DNA from: an uncultured Lachnospiraceae bacterium | Lineage (GTDB): Bacteria; Bacillota; Clostridia; Lachnospirales; Lachnospiraceae | DNA length: 64,000 nt | NCBI GenBank assembly: GCA_910577785.1 | Contig: CAJTNT010000009.1 | Location: forward strand, 30,604 to 94,603 | Direction: 5' to 3' | Shown here: piece by piece, positions 8,746 to 17,179 of the stretch | How positions within the stretch are numbered: position 1 is the stretch's first letter | Layout of the letters: every line of letters begins with the position of its first letter | The notes under the pieces: model-generated | Database searches by the model: none | Told to the model about the DNA's origin: nothing | What the model saw: only the letters and a program-made list of their open reading frames with translations | Position numbers and translations under genes: made by a program

Positions 8746-8775
8746 GAGAAAATGCAAATATTTTACTATCTCCCT

Positions 8776-8931
8776 ATGAATGATTGTTACGATCCACGCC
8801 CACGCCAAATGAGTGGTCATGCTGAAATGGAAAACGCTTTGATCCGCAGACAAATGGCAGAAGATTCCCTACTGGATTCCCATGTGCCTACCACTATCCT
8901 TCAGGGGATGGAACATATCTGGGAAAAATAA
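8776..8931 (+). CDS. Small unidentified ORF, 51 codons, only plus-strand candidate gene
   Basis: Encodes MNDCYDPRPRQMSGH... ending in GMEHIWEK, a hydrophilic mixed-composition peptide with no membrane segment or recognisable domain. The frame stays open upstream to a TTG at 8740 and contains another ATG at 8752. No ribosome site precedes 8776; AAGAGAA precedes 8752. It is divergent from rimP and overlaps its promoter region. The non-repetitive, protein-like composition argues for a real gene; absence of a clear ribosome site argues against. I do not recognise it. Confidence 0.35.
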   Translation: MNDCYDPRPRQMSGHAEMENALIRRQMAEDSLLDSHVPTTILQGMEHIWEK

Positions 8932-8976
8932 AATACAAAAGAATGCCCGCCATGTATTCGTACATGGCGGACATTC
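8925..8976 (-). terminator. Rho-independent terminator downstream of leuA
   Basis: Very strong hairpin: GAATG then CCGCCATGTA, loop TTCG, TACATGGCGG, CATTC (8941-8976). On the minus strand it is followed by TTTTGTATTTTATTTTTCCC. On the plus strand the following bases are not U-rich, so it acts mainly on the leuA transcript. Confidence 0.85.
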
Positions 8977-9171
8977 TAGAAAGAGAGGAAAAAAATTATT
9001 TCACCTGTGCAACTGCATCTCAAAGATATTTTAACCATATTTAAAATCAAGCTTTACGCTATATGATTTCTCATGTACAGGTATAAATTTTTTACATTTA
9101 TATCTTAGTGCATTAGTATTACTCCGGCGGTTCAAAGTATTCTTGTCTGACATGAACCAGCATAGAATGGC

Positions 9172-11172
9172 TTACTTTCTGCTCTGCGAAGCATTCCGGA
9201 ACTGCACCGGCGTCATCCCGTACTTTTTCTTAAACAGCCGGTTAAAATGCTCTACGTTCTGGTAGCCCACGCTCTCCGCAATGCTTTCCACGGTCATGCT
9301 GGTATTTTTCAGCAGCGTCCGTGCCTTCTTCATCCGCACATTTTTTACAATCTCCCCAAACGTATTCCCGGACTTCTCCTTGATATATTTGGAAAGGTAC
9401 GGCTTGGACAGATGCATCTTCTCTGCAAGCCCATCTAAGGTAATCGTCAGATAATGCTCCTGAATATCATTCATAATCTCAATCAGCCTCTTATCCCTGC
9501 TCTGGCCATTCTGCTGAATCTGCTCCAGCTTATTCACGGCCACGCAAAGCGCCTCAATGGAAGACTTAATGATATCCTCATCAATGCCCACGCCCCAATA
9601 CAGTTTTTTATTACAGGAAATGCCCACATAGGACACAGCCTTGGCCGAAGACCCCCGGGAAAGGGAATGCTCCTCATAAATGGACAGCTCATAGCTGATA
9701 TTGAAATATTGCTTCAGAGCATTGCTGACTGCATCCAGGCGGCCATTCCCATTTCCTGCGACATTATGAACCTGTCCATTGTGGGAAATCGTTATCTCTG
9801 CCAAAATCCCGTCCTTCTGCCGGAAATGGCTTTCTGGAATCTGAAAATACGGCATGTTCCCTAAATAATTTTCCTCAAAAACCTGGTACACCAGCTGCGG
9901 GGACAGCTCCATATGGCGGTGGTCGGACACGCCCTTCACGGTATAGCCCACCTCTTCCTTCATTTTATCCGGAAGCACAATGCCATAATTCTGCTTCAGG
10001 ATATAACCTACGCCGCCCTTTCCAGACTGGCTGTTAATCCGAATGACATCCGAATCATACGTGCGCCCCACATCCTTGGGGTCAATTGGCAAATATGGTA
10101 CGGCCCACGCCCCGTTGGGATTCTTCTCCCGGCAGGCCATCCCTTTGGCAATGGCATCCTGGTGGGAGCCAGAAAATGCCGTGAACACCAATTCCCCTGC
10201 GTACGGCTGCCTGGGAGATACCTGCATGCGGGTACACCGCTCATAGGTCTCTGCAATTTTGGACATATTGCTGAAATCCAGCTTGGGATCTACCCCATGG
10301 GAAAACATATTCATGGCAAGGGTCACAATATCCACATTCCCGGTGCGTTCCCCATTGCCAAAAAGCGTCCCCTCAATGCGGTCAGCCCCTGCCAGTATGC
10401 CAAATTCCGCGTCGCAGATGCCTACGCCCCGGTCATTGTGGGGGTGCAGGGACAGCACTACATTTTCACGGTACTTCATATGCTTACTCATATACTCCAC
10501 CTGCCCTGCAAAAATATGGGGCATGGCATTTTCCACAGTAGTCGGAAGGTTGATAATCGCCTTACGCTCTGGGGTAGGCTTCCATACGTCAAGGACAGCA
10601 TTACATACATCTAAGGCATAATCCACCTCGGTTCCTGAAAAGCTCTCCGGGCTGTATTCAAAGGTAAAGTTGCCCTCTGTCTCCTCTGCCAGCTTCTTCA
10701 ATAATTCTGCGCCGTCCACGGCAATCTGCTTGATTTCCTCTTTGCTCTTTTTAAAGACCTGTTCCCGCTGCGCCAAGGAAGTGGAATTATAGAGGTGTAC
10801 CACTGCATGAGGGGCGCCTTGCACTGCCTCAAAGGTTTTGCGGATAATATGCTCCCTGGCCTGGGTCAGCACCTGCACGGTCACGTCATCTGGTATCATC
10901 TCCCGATCAATCAGCGCGCGCATAAAATTATACTCTGTCTCAGAAGCTGCCGGAAACCCCACCTCGATTTCCTTAAAGCCAACATCTACTAACAATTGGA
11001 AAAATTCCAGTTTTTCTTCCAGGCTCATTGGCTCGATTAAAGCCTGGTTCCCATCCCGCAAATCCACGCTGCACCAAATGGGGGGGGATGTGATATACTC
11101 TTTTTTTACCCAGTCATAGGTGACTTCCGGGGGCATAAAGTACTGCCTTTCGTACTTTCCATAGTTTTCCAT
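9172..11172 (-). CDS. leuA: 2-isopropylmalate synthase fused to a C-terminal AraC-type HTH domain
   Basis: A 666-residue protein. Residues 1 to about 560 are a full alpha-isopropylmalate synthase of the long yeast/actinobacterial type: substrate loop WCSVDLRDGNQAL, metal ligands in LHPHNDRG, GNGERTGNVD, and a C-terminal allosteric (LeuA dimer) domain with GNGRLDAVSNAL. It condenses acetyl-CoA and 2-ketoisovalerate, the first committed step of leucine synthesis. Residues 564-666 are a complete AraC/XylS two-helix-turn-helix domain (TLDGLAEKMHLSKPYLSKYI; SIAESVGYQNVEHFNRLFKK; YGMTPVQFR). The frame is continuous with no slippery join. The start at 11172 follows GTGGAGGAATCAGATT; an ATG 10 codons upstream lacks a site. 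A T-box leader precedes it. Regulatory targets are unknown. Confidence 0.95.
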   Translation of the reverse strand: MENYGKYERQYFMPPEVTYDWVKKEYITSPPIWCSVDLRDGNQALIEPMSLEEKLEFFQLLVDVGFKEIEVGFPAASETEYNFMRALIDREMIPDDVTVQVLTQAREHIIRKTFEAVQGAPHAVVHLYNSTSLAQREQVFKKSKEEIKQIAVDGAELLKKLAEETEGNFTFEYSPESFSGTEVDYALDVCNAVLDVWKPTPERKAIINLPTTVENAMPHIFAGQVEYMSKHMKYRENVVLSLHPHNDRGVGICDAEFGILAGADRIEGTLFGNGERTGNVDIVTLAMNMFSHGVDPKLDFSNMSKIAETYERCTRMQVSPRQPYAGELVFTAFSGSHQDAIAKGMACREKNPNGAWAVPYLPIDPKDVGRTYDSDVIRINSQSGKGGVGYILKQNYGIVLPDKMKEEVGYTVKGVSDHRHMELSPQLVYQVFEENYLGNMPYFQIPESHFRQKDGILAEITISHNGQVHNVAGNGNGRLDAVSNALKQYFNISYELSIYEEHSLSRGSSAKAVSYVGISCNKKLYWGVGIDEDIIKSSIEALCVAVNKLEQIQQNGQSRDKRLIEIMNDIQEHYLTITLDGLAEKMHLSKPYLSKYIKEKSGNTFGEIVKNVRMKKARTLLKNTSMTVESIAESVGYQNVEHFNRLFKKKYGMTPVQFRNASQSRK

Positions 11173-11223
11173 AATCTGATTCCTCCACAATTCTATTTCC
11201 ATTTCCTACCGTTCCGAAATAAG

Positions 11224-11520
11224 AGAAAAAATCTTTCGTTCCCACTACCCACAATGGATAATAGAGACGAAAGATTTAAAAATCCTGCGCGGTACCACTC
11301 TACTTCATGTATTTACATGCACTTTTCAACGCGTTCACGTCTATCTCTGTAACGGGAGATCCCGTCCTGGCTTACTGGGCAGGCACGCAAGGCCAACATT
11401 CCGTTCTGCCGGGAAGCTCCAAGGCCAGTTCACTGCATCATCCCTGCCATTTTCCACCGCCAATGGCTCTCTGTAAGTTCTTCTGCAGCTACTACTCCTC
11501 TTCGTTGCATCTACGGGTTT
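11224..11520 (-). ncRNA. T-box riboswitch leader of leuA, leucine-type specifier
   Basis: The invariant T-box AGAGTGGTACCGCGC is at 11287-11301. It is followed by a terminator whose arms AAATCTTTCGT and ACGAAAGATTT pair (11229-11277) and end in a U run. Upstream lies a stem I with the AGAGAG motif near 11470 and the specifier region GTGAA-CTG-GCCTTGGAGC. The specifier aligns as CUG (Leu) at 11426-11428, followed by a purine as usual. Uncharged leucine tRNA should stabilise the antiterminator and allow leuA expression. Confidence 0.92.
11229..11277 (-). terminator. Intrinsic terminator of the T-box leader
   Basis: 11-bp stem AAATCTTTCGT/ACGAAAGATTT with a 27-base loop, followed on the minus strand by TTTTCTCTT. 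It lies between the T-box motif and the leuA ribosome site, the standard position for the alternative terminator. Confidence 0.85.
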
Positions 11521-11521
11521 T

Positions 11522-11550
11522 ATCTTATCACAGATTTTCCCGCTTGTATA
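11522..11550 (-). promoter_or_regulatory. Possible promoter of the leuA leader
   Basis: Minus strand TATACA (11545-11550), 17 bases, TAAGAT (11522-11527), each matching four of six consensus bases and placed just ahead of the first T-box helix. Weak match. The stretch from 11551 to 11766 shows no gene or structure I can support. Confidence 0.4.
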
Positions 11551-11766
11551 GTGATAATTTTAATCAGATTTATTGATGTTTTTTAATCTCTCCCGTTGCC
11601 TATTGCGAAAATAGCTGTTCCCACTGCCATTCGCTCCCGGCCAGGCAAAGCTGCTTACGGAACGGGGCAATCCAAAAAAGGCAAGGCGGCCCTTCCTAAA
11701 CTGCCCCTTTGGCTTTTGCATGTTACCGCCATGGAATACCTCCATATTGGCAGCGCACATAGGAAT

Positions 11767-12027
11767 TCAGACAGCCCCCTTCTGATGCAGGTACTTTTCC
11801 TTTGTCGCCAGCCCGCCGCGGATATGCCTCTCCGATTTATTCACATCCAGGACTGTCCTGGCCTGGCTGGCAAGGGCAGGGTTAATCTGCATCAGGCGTT
11901 CTGTTACGTCCTTGTGTACCGTGCTTTTGCTGATCCCAAATTTTTTTGCCGTCTGGCGGACAGTTGCATTTTCCTCAATTATATAATTAGCAATATTGAT
12001 TGCCCTTTCTTCTATGTAACCTTTCAA
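11767..12027 (-). CDS. spoIIID: Sporulation transcriptional regulator SpoIIID
   Basis: An 86-residue protein matching SpoIIID through its length: YIEERAINIANYIIEENATV, then the HTH TAKKFGISKSTVHKDVTERL, and C-terminal NKSERHIRGGLATKEKYL. SpoIIID is a mother-cell DNA-binding regulator acting after sigma-E. The start is TTG at 12027 behind GGGGAAG. A sigma-E-like promoter lies just upstream. Its presence shows a spore-forming lineage. Confidence 0.95.
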   Translation of the reverse strand: MKGYIEERAINIANYIIEENATVRQTAKKFGISKSTVHKDVTERLMQINPALASQARTVLDVNKSERHIRGGLATKEKYLHQKGAV

Positions 12028-12054
12028 CGAACTTCCCCATACACTGTTTTTAAC

Positions 12055-12083
12055 AATGTATGCAGGGTTTTGTTTTCTTATTC
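12055..12083 (-). promoter_or_regulatory. Sigma-E-type sporulation promoter of spoIIID
   Basis: Minus strand: GAATAAG at 12077-12083 and CATACATT at 12055-12062 with a 14-base spacer. This matches the sigma-E pattern (ATA in the -35, CATACANT in the -10). B. subtilis spoIIID is known to be under sigma-E. Predicted leader is about 20 bases. Confidence 0.65.
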
Positions 12084-12093
12084 CCTTGAATTG

Positions 12094-12950
12094 TTACATT
12101 TGAAAAAGTAGCTCTTCCATATATTTTTTATCGTAAATCTGCTGGAGCGCTTTTTTTGCATCCTGTTCCAGGTCGCCAATCCGCTCTGATACCTTGACTT
12201 CGAGGATAAATGACCTGCCCCGCAGGGAGGGGCTCCGCACCATAATATCTGACCTCCCATTCCCCGATTCCCGGTTGGGCTTCACCAGATAATTCTCACT
12301 CTGGCTTAAAATCCCAGCAAGGAATCCATGGTAAAAGCTCTCTACGCTGTCATAAAAGCTGATGCTACGGAAAAGCTGCCCGTTTAATATATCCGCCATT
12401 TTTTTGCATCCCCGTCTTCCATTGCACGGTACAGGCAATGAAAATCTTCTTTCTTTATCATCTCCTTCAGCCAATTTAGGATAGTATTCTCATAAATCGT
12501 CATAACCTCTATATTAGGGATACGAACTCTTAAAAATATATACTTCCCTTTGAAATACTCGCTCTCTTTCGTCAGATACCCTGTAAAATAAAGGAAATTC
12601 CACAGATTCTCCCCATTGCCGTGCATATCCCCATACGTAACTTCCTCATGAACCTGGATGTCTAAAATACCGCCCCCCAGCAGCGTTTTAATCTGCCCTT
12701 TCGTTTCCTGATCCGCCCTGGCGATCAAATCCTTAATGATGTCATTGGAACTGGTGTTGCTCCAATAGGGACGCGGGAATGCATCGGCATCCGCACATAA
12801 GTCAGACATAAAGTTGATGACGCTCCATGGATTATAGACCTTTGTACTGCCAAATGCATACCCATCATACCACTCCTTTCTCACTGGGAAACGGCTGGCT
12901 ACCCCATAGTCGTCCATCATCTGCAGCACTTTTATCATGTTTTTCAGCAA
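12094..12950 (-). pseudogene. Remnant of an AAA-ATPase-like/PD-(D/E)XK nuclease-superfamily gene
   Basis: Two abutting frames make one recognisable C-terminal half. The first (12950 to about 12400) has WYDGYAFG-type and YNPWSVINFM motifs of the AAA-ATPase-like family; the second (to 12094) has FYHGFLAGIL and GRSDIMV...FILEVKVS, the PD-(D/E)XK-like core. They are separated by a frameshift at a run of seven A (about 12403), where eight would restore GDAKKMADIL. The ATPase N terminus (about 250 residues) is missing, and an in-frame TAA directly precedes the first codon. The family is common in Bacteroidetes and Clostridia and often decays. Confidence 0.85.
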
Positions 12951-12971
12951 TTAAACTTCCAGATTCACAGG

Positions 12972-13020
12972 GAGAAAAAGCCATCTCTTGCATATGCCTT
13001 TGGCATTTCAAGAGATGGCT
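12972..13020 (-). terminator. Rho-independent terminator of the htrA transcript
   Basis: 12-bp perfect stem AGCCATCTCTTG/CAAGAGATGGCT (12979-12990 with 13009-13020) and an inner pair around ATGCC/GGCAT. On the minus strand it is followed by TTTTTCTCCC. It lies 54 bases after the htrA stop. Confidence 0.9.
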
Positions 13021-13073
13021 TCTACGTTCTATTGCTATCTTTCTAAGCCGTAACCTATTTCACCCGCCTAATA

Positions 13074-15065
13074 TTACTCGTTTTTCTTGCCTAGGAGGGC
13101 TGTTATTTTCTTCTCCTGCCATTCCCCGTTTACATTGGACTGGAGGGTAATCTCTACTTCTGTGCCTGCCTCATAATATTGCATAATCTCTGACAGTTCC
13201 TTCATGGAACCTACCTTCCTTCCATCAAACTCTGTCATGACGTCGCCCTTGTTGATGCCCGCCTGGGCAGCCGCGCTGTTTTCCTGGACTAAGGTGATAT
13301 AAATTCCTTCTGGCATCCCAAAGCCAACTGCCAGTTCCTCTGTCACGCTCTGGCCAGATACGCCCAGGTATGCGGATTTGGACTCGTCTACCAATTCTCT
13401 GGTAATCAGGGAATTGATAATCGGCTCTGCTGCGGAGATTGGGATGGAGAAGCCCATGCCCTCCACCTGGGTATCGGAATATTTCACAGAATTGATTCCA
13501 ATTACCTCGCCGTTCATGTTCAGCAATGCGCCGCCGCTGTTCCCTGGGTTGATGGCTGCGCTGGTCTGGATCAGGTCGTTGGTGATGGAGGCTCCGGTCT
13601 GGTCATCCTGCACGGTCACTTCACGGTCCAGGGCGCTGATTACGCCGGTGGTTACGGACTGCCCATAGCCTAAGGCATTGCCGATGGCTACGGCGCCCTC
13701 TCCTACCTTTAAGTTTTCAGAGTTACCCAATGTGGCCACTTTGATTTTCTCCATAGTCTCGCTGGGGATATCCTTGACCGGCACGGACAGAACTGCCAAG
13801 TCTGTGCTGGAATCTGTGCCTTTAATCTCTGCGCTTACGGTCTGGTTATCAATAAAGTTTACCGTAAGCTGGGTGGATTTGGCAACAACATGGTTATTCG
13901 TAGCGATATAAATCTCATCGTCGGTCTGGCCAATAATAATTCCGCTGCCTGCGCTCTCTGTATCCTGTACATAGGAACGCCCAAAGAAATCATAGCCCAG
14001 ATTCTCCTGACCCATATTGGTGATGGAGACAATCGAAGGCATAACATTCTCTACAATATCGGACACATCCGTCACGGTCGTCGCCGTACTGACACTAGTG
14101 GCTGATACCCCATTGCTGTTCACAGTAACGCCGTCTGAATTGCCGCTGGAAGAACTGATGCTGGCACCTGGCTTACCTGCCGTATGCTCAAAGGCCAGCC
14201 CCGTCCCATAGAATACTGTGGAGGACACAAGGCCGAAGACTACAGCGATCGCCGCGCATTTTGCCAGGGACATGCCAAATCCATGGGGCTTTTTCGTCTT
14301 AGAGGCTTTCTGGCGCATCTTCCGCCTGGAAGCCTTTTCTCCTTCCTGGCCTTCTGCCGCATTCCACTGGCCAGTATGATAAAACTGCTCCCTTCCCGAA
14401 GCATTGCTTCCATTCGGATACTGCCCATACCTGTTTTCCTGCCCATAGGGTGAATGAGTTTTTGCACCGTTCTGATAATAAGAACCGCCTGGCTGGCCGT
14501 TTCCATAGGAGGCTCCATTTGGCTGGGCGCTGTCATCGGATTCCCCGCCAGCCTGAGCGCTTCTGTAGGTGTTTCCATCTGGCTGGGCGCTCCTGTAGGG
14601 AACTCCATCTGGCTGGGTGTTTCTGTAAGAAGCCCCATCTGACTGGGCGCTTCTATAGGTATTTCCATAAGATGTCCCGTCTGGCTGGCTGCTTCCTTCT
14701 CCATAGGAAGTTTCCCCTGACTGCGTACTTCCATAAGATGCATTCTCTGACGGAGCCTTCCAATAAGCCTGAGCAGCAGATGTCCCGTCTGGCTGGCCGC
14801 TTCCTTCTCCTGCCGTATAAGCGCTCATGGATTCGCCTGCTGTAGAGGTTCCCTCTGTGCTGCCTGCCTGCATTTCCGGGACGCCTGCCCGGTAGATTCT
14901 TTCTTCTGCGTCAGCGGATGAGGCGCGATAAGCATTCCCTTCCTTTGCCTCATAGTAACTGGAATTGCCGTCCTGCCTCTCTTGGCTGCGTTGGCTATTT
15001 GAATTGAAAGAATCAAAATTATTATTTTCACTTTGGCTATTGAAGTTTGTATTGTTGTTTTCCAT
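13074..15065 (-). CDS. HtrA/DegP-type membrane-anchored serine protease with a long repetitive cytoplasmic N terminus
   Basis: A 663-residue protein. Residues 1 to about 250 are Gln/Ser/Gly/Asn/Tyr-rich, with repeats of the YRSAQPDG and QPDGTSYG type. A basic patch (about 243-260) and one membrane segment (about 262-292) follow. The protease domain has the triad H392 (NNHVV), D422 (STDLAVL) and S510 (NPGNSGG), then one PDZ domain (about 555-655). It is expected to degrade misfolded extracytoplasmic proteins. Start: ATG behind AAAGGAGAATTTGTT. The N-terminal 250 residues, predicted cytoplasmic, are unusual in length and repetitiveness. Confidence 0.93.
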   Translation of the reverse strand: MENNNTNFNSQSENNNFDSFNSNSQRSQERQDGNSSYYEAKEGNAYRASSADAEERIYRAGVPEMQAGSTEGTSTAGESMSAYTAGEGSGQPDGTSAAQAYWKAPSENASYGSTQSGETSYGEGSSQPDGTSYGNTYRSAQSDGASYRNTQPDGVPYRSAQPDGNTYRSAQAGGESDDSAQPNGASYGNGQPGGSYYQNGAKTHSPYGQENRYGQYPNGSNASGREQFYHTGQWNAAEGQEGEKASRRKMRQKASKTKKPHGFGMSLAKCAAIAVVFGLVSSTVFYGTGLAFEHTAGKPGASISSSSGNSDGVTVNSNGVSATSVSTATTVTDVSDIVENVMPSIVSITNMGQENLGYDFFGRSYVQDTESAGSGIIIGQTDDEIYIATNNHVVAKSTQLTVNFIDNQTVSAEIKGTDSSTDLAVLSVPVKDIPSETMEKIKVATLGNSENLKVGEGAVAIGNALGYGQSVTTGVISALDREVTVQDDQTGASITNDLIQTSAAINPGNSGGALLNMNGEVIGINSVKYSDTQVEGMGFSIPISAAEPIINSLITRELVDESKSAYLGVSGQSVTEELAVGFGMPEGIYITLVQENSAAAQAGINKGDVMTEFDGRKVGSMKELSEIMQYYEAGTEVEITLQSNVNGEWQEKKITALLGKKNE

Positions 15066-15329
15066 AACAAATTCTCCTTTCCTCTGCTTTTGCTTTTTTC
15101 TCTGCTTCTGTGTTAATACTTTTCTAGCTCAATTGCCGAACTCAGCATTGCCTTTTTGCTTCTGCCCTGTTTTCTCTGTCTCCAGCATTGCTTTTGTTTC
15201 TGCTCTGTTTTCTTTGTTTCTGTAAGCAGTTTACGGAAAATTTGTGTAGAAATTGTGACAACAATTTTAAAAAAAAGTGTTTTCTCTTTCGTTATAGCCC
15301 GCAGCCCATAAAAGTAAAACCCGCCTTCC

Positions 15330-17156
15330 CTACTCCACGGTCACAGACTTGGCCAAGTTCCTTGGCTTATCCACATCGCAGCCTTTGCCTACAGAGACAT
15401 AGTAACTGAAAAGCTGCAGCGGGATAATTGCCAGGGAATTGGTAAAATATTTGTTCGTCTGGGGAATGTAAATCACATAGTCTGCCGCCTTCTCAATCTC
15501 GCGGTTCCCGGTATTGGTCACTGCCAGCACGAAAGCGCCGCGGCTGCTCAGTTCCACAATATTGCTGATGGTCTTCTTGTACAGTTCCTCCTGCGTTACC
15601 ACGGCGGCCACCAGCGTCCCCTCTTCAATCAGGGAAATGGTGCCATGCTTCAGTTCTCCGGCCGCATAAGCCTCCGAATGGATATAAGAAATTTCCTTCA
15701 GCTTAAGGGAGCCCTCCATGGAAATGGCATAGTCAATCCCCCTGCCGACAAAGAACACATCCTTGGCTGCAATATAGCGGTTGGCAAAATGCTGGATGCG
15801 CCCCTTATTGCTCAGGAGCATCTCAATCTGCTCCGGCAGCTTCTGCAGATCCCGCAAAAGCCCTGCAACTTCCTGCTCCGCCACGGTATGTTTCGCCTGG
15901 GCAAACTTAATAGCCAATAGATATTCCGCCACCAGCTGGGCGCTATATGCCTTGGTGGTGGCTACGGCAATCTCCGGTCCCGCCCAGGTATACATCACCC
16001 GGTCAGCCTCGCGGGCAATTGAACTGCCCACCACATTGACAATGCCGAGCGTCTTTACGCCCCTTCCCTTCGCCTCACGCAAGGCGGCCAGCGAATCTGC
16101 TGTCTCCCCAGACTGGCTGATAATGATAACCAGGTCATCCCGCTGTAAGATTGGGTTCCGATAACGGAATTCCGAAGCCAGATCCACTTCCACCGGCACT
16201 CTTGCCAGCCCCTCAAACACATATTTCGCCGTCATGCCCGCATGATAGGCAGATCCGCAAGCCACGATATGGATGCGGTTAATCTCCCGAAGTTCTTCAT
16301 CCTCCATCCCCAATTCTTCAATGACCACTGCCCCATCGCGGATACGCGGGTTCAGCGTGTCCTTGACCGTCTGCGGCTGCTCATACATTTCCTTGAGCAT
16401 AAAATGCTCATAGCCGCCTTTCTCGGCAGCATTCACATCCCAGTCAATGGCCGTGGGCTCTTTGGCAATCTCATCCCCGTCGACATTATAGAAAGAAATA
16501 CCGTCCTTCGTTAAGGCAGCAATCTCCTCATTCTGGATAAAGTACACCTTTCGCGTGTATTTCAGAACTGCCGGCACATCAGAGGCAATCAGATTCCCAT
16601 CTTTGCCATGCCCCACAATCATCGGGCTGTCCTTGCGCACTGCATAGACCTTATCCGCATGTTCCTTAAAAATAATCCCCAACGCATAGGATCCTTCCAT
16701 CCGATGCATCGCTTTGGTAATCGCCTCCAGCGGATCCCCCTTGTAATAACGGTCCAGCAGATGTGCCACCACCTCTGTATCCGTCTCCGATACAAACGAA
16801 TACCCCTTTTCTTCCAGATACTTCCGCAGCTTCATATAATTCTCAATAATCCCATTGTGTACCACGGCAATCGTTTCCGCCTGGTTATAATGCGGGTGCG
16901 CATTCACATTGGAAGGCGCCCCATGCGTCGCCCAGCGGGTATGCCCAATCCCGGAAAGCCCTGGCATCGTTGCCCCGTCATGTGTCAGCTCGCTTAGGAC
17001 TTTCAGCCTCCCTGTCGCCTTCTGCACCTTAATATTTTCCCCATCATACACGGCAATCCCCGCTGAATCATACCCACGATACTCCAGCTTAGACAGCCCA
17101 TCCAGCAGAATAGGCGCTGCCTGCGCCTCCCCGATATATCCTACAATTCCACACAT
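15330..17156 (-). CDS. glmS: Glutamine-fructose-6-phosphate aminotransferase (isomerizing) GlmS
   Basis: A 608-residue enzyme of standard length. The N-terminal glutaminase starts MCGIVGYIG with catalytic Cys2, then GIGHTRWATHG. Two SIS domains follow (SQSGETADSLAALREAK; DVFFVGRGIDYAISMEGSLK), and the C terminus is NLAKSVTVE. It makes glucosamine-6-phosphate, feeding peptidoglycan and the amino sugars of the polysaccharide locus upstream. Ribosome site AAAGGAGGG lies 11 bases from ATG. Many Firmicutes control glmS with a ribozyme; no core of that ribozyme is visible here, but a long hairpin sits in the leader. Confidence 0.97.
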   Translation of the reverse strand: MCGIVGYIGEAQAAPILLDGLSKLEYRGYDSAGIAVYDGENIKVQKATGRLKVLSELTHDGATMPGLSGIGHTRWATHGAPSNVNAHPHYNQAETIAVVHNGIIENYMKLRKYLEEKGYSFVSETDTEVVAHLLDRYYKGDPLEAITKAMHRMEGSYALGIIFKEHADKVYAVRKDSPMIVGHGKDGNLIASDVPAVLKYTRKVYFIQNEEIAALTKDGISFYNVDGDEIAKEPTAIDWDVNAAEKGGYEHFMLKEMYEQPQTVKDTLNPRIRDGAVVIEELGMEDEELREINRIHIVACGSAYHAGMTAKYVFEGLARVPVEVDLASEFRYRNPILQRDDLVIIISQSGETADSLAALREAKGRGVKTLGIVNVVGSSIAREADRVMYTWAGPEIAVATTKAYSAQLVAEYLLAIKFAQAKHTVAEQEVAGLLRDLQKLPEQIEMLLSNKGRIQHFANRYIAAKDVFFVGRGIDYAISMEGSLKLKEISYIHSEAYAAGELKHGTISLIEEGTLVAAVVTQEELYKKTISNIVELSSRGAFVLAVTNTGNREIEKAADYVIYIPQTNKYFTNSLAIIPLQLFSYYVSVGKGCDVDKPRNLAKSVTVE

Positions 17157-17179
17157 AATTTAAGAAACCCTCCTTTTCC

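Noticed and set aside
11070..11095. Run of eight G in leuA as a frameshift site
   Set aside because: Both sides of the run translate in one frame through the conserved SPPIWCSVDLRDGNQ block.
11560..11760. 66-codon minus-strand frame between spoIIID and the T-box
   Set aside because: No ribosome site, no recognisable domain, low-complexity basic composition; it overlaps the leuA promoter region.
12827..13150. Plus-strand frame across the htrA terminator
   Set aside because: It runs through the terminator hairpin and the 3' end of htrA; no start signal.
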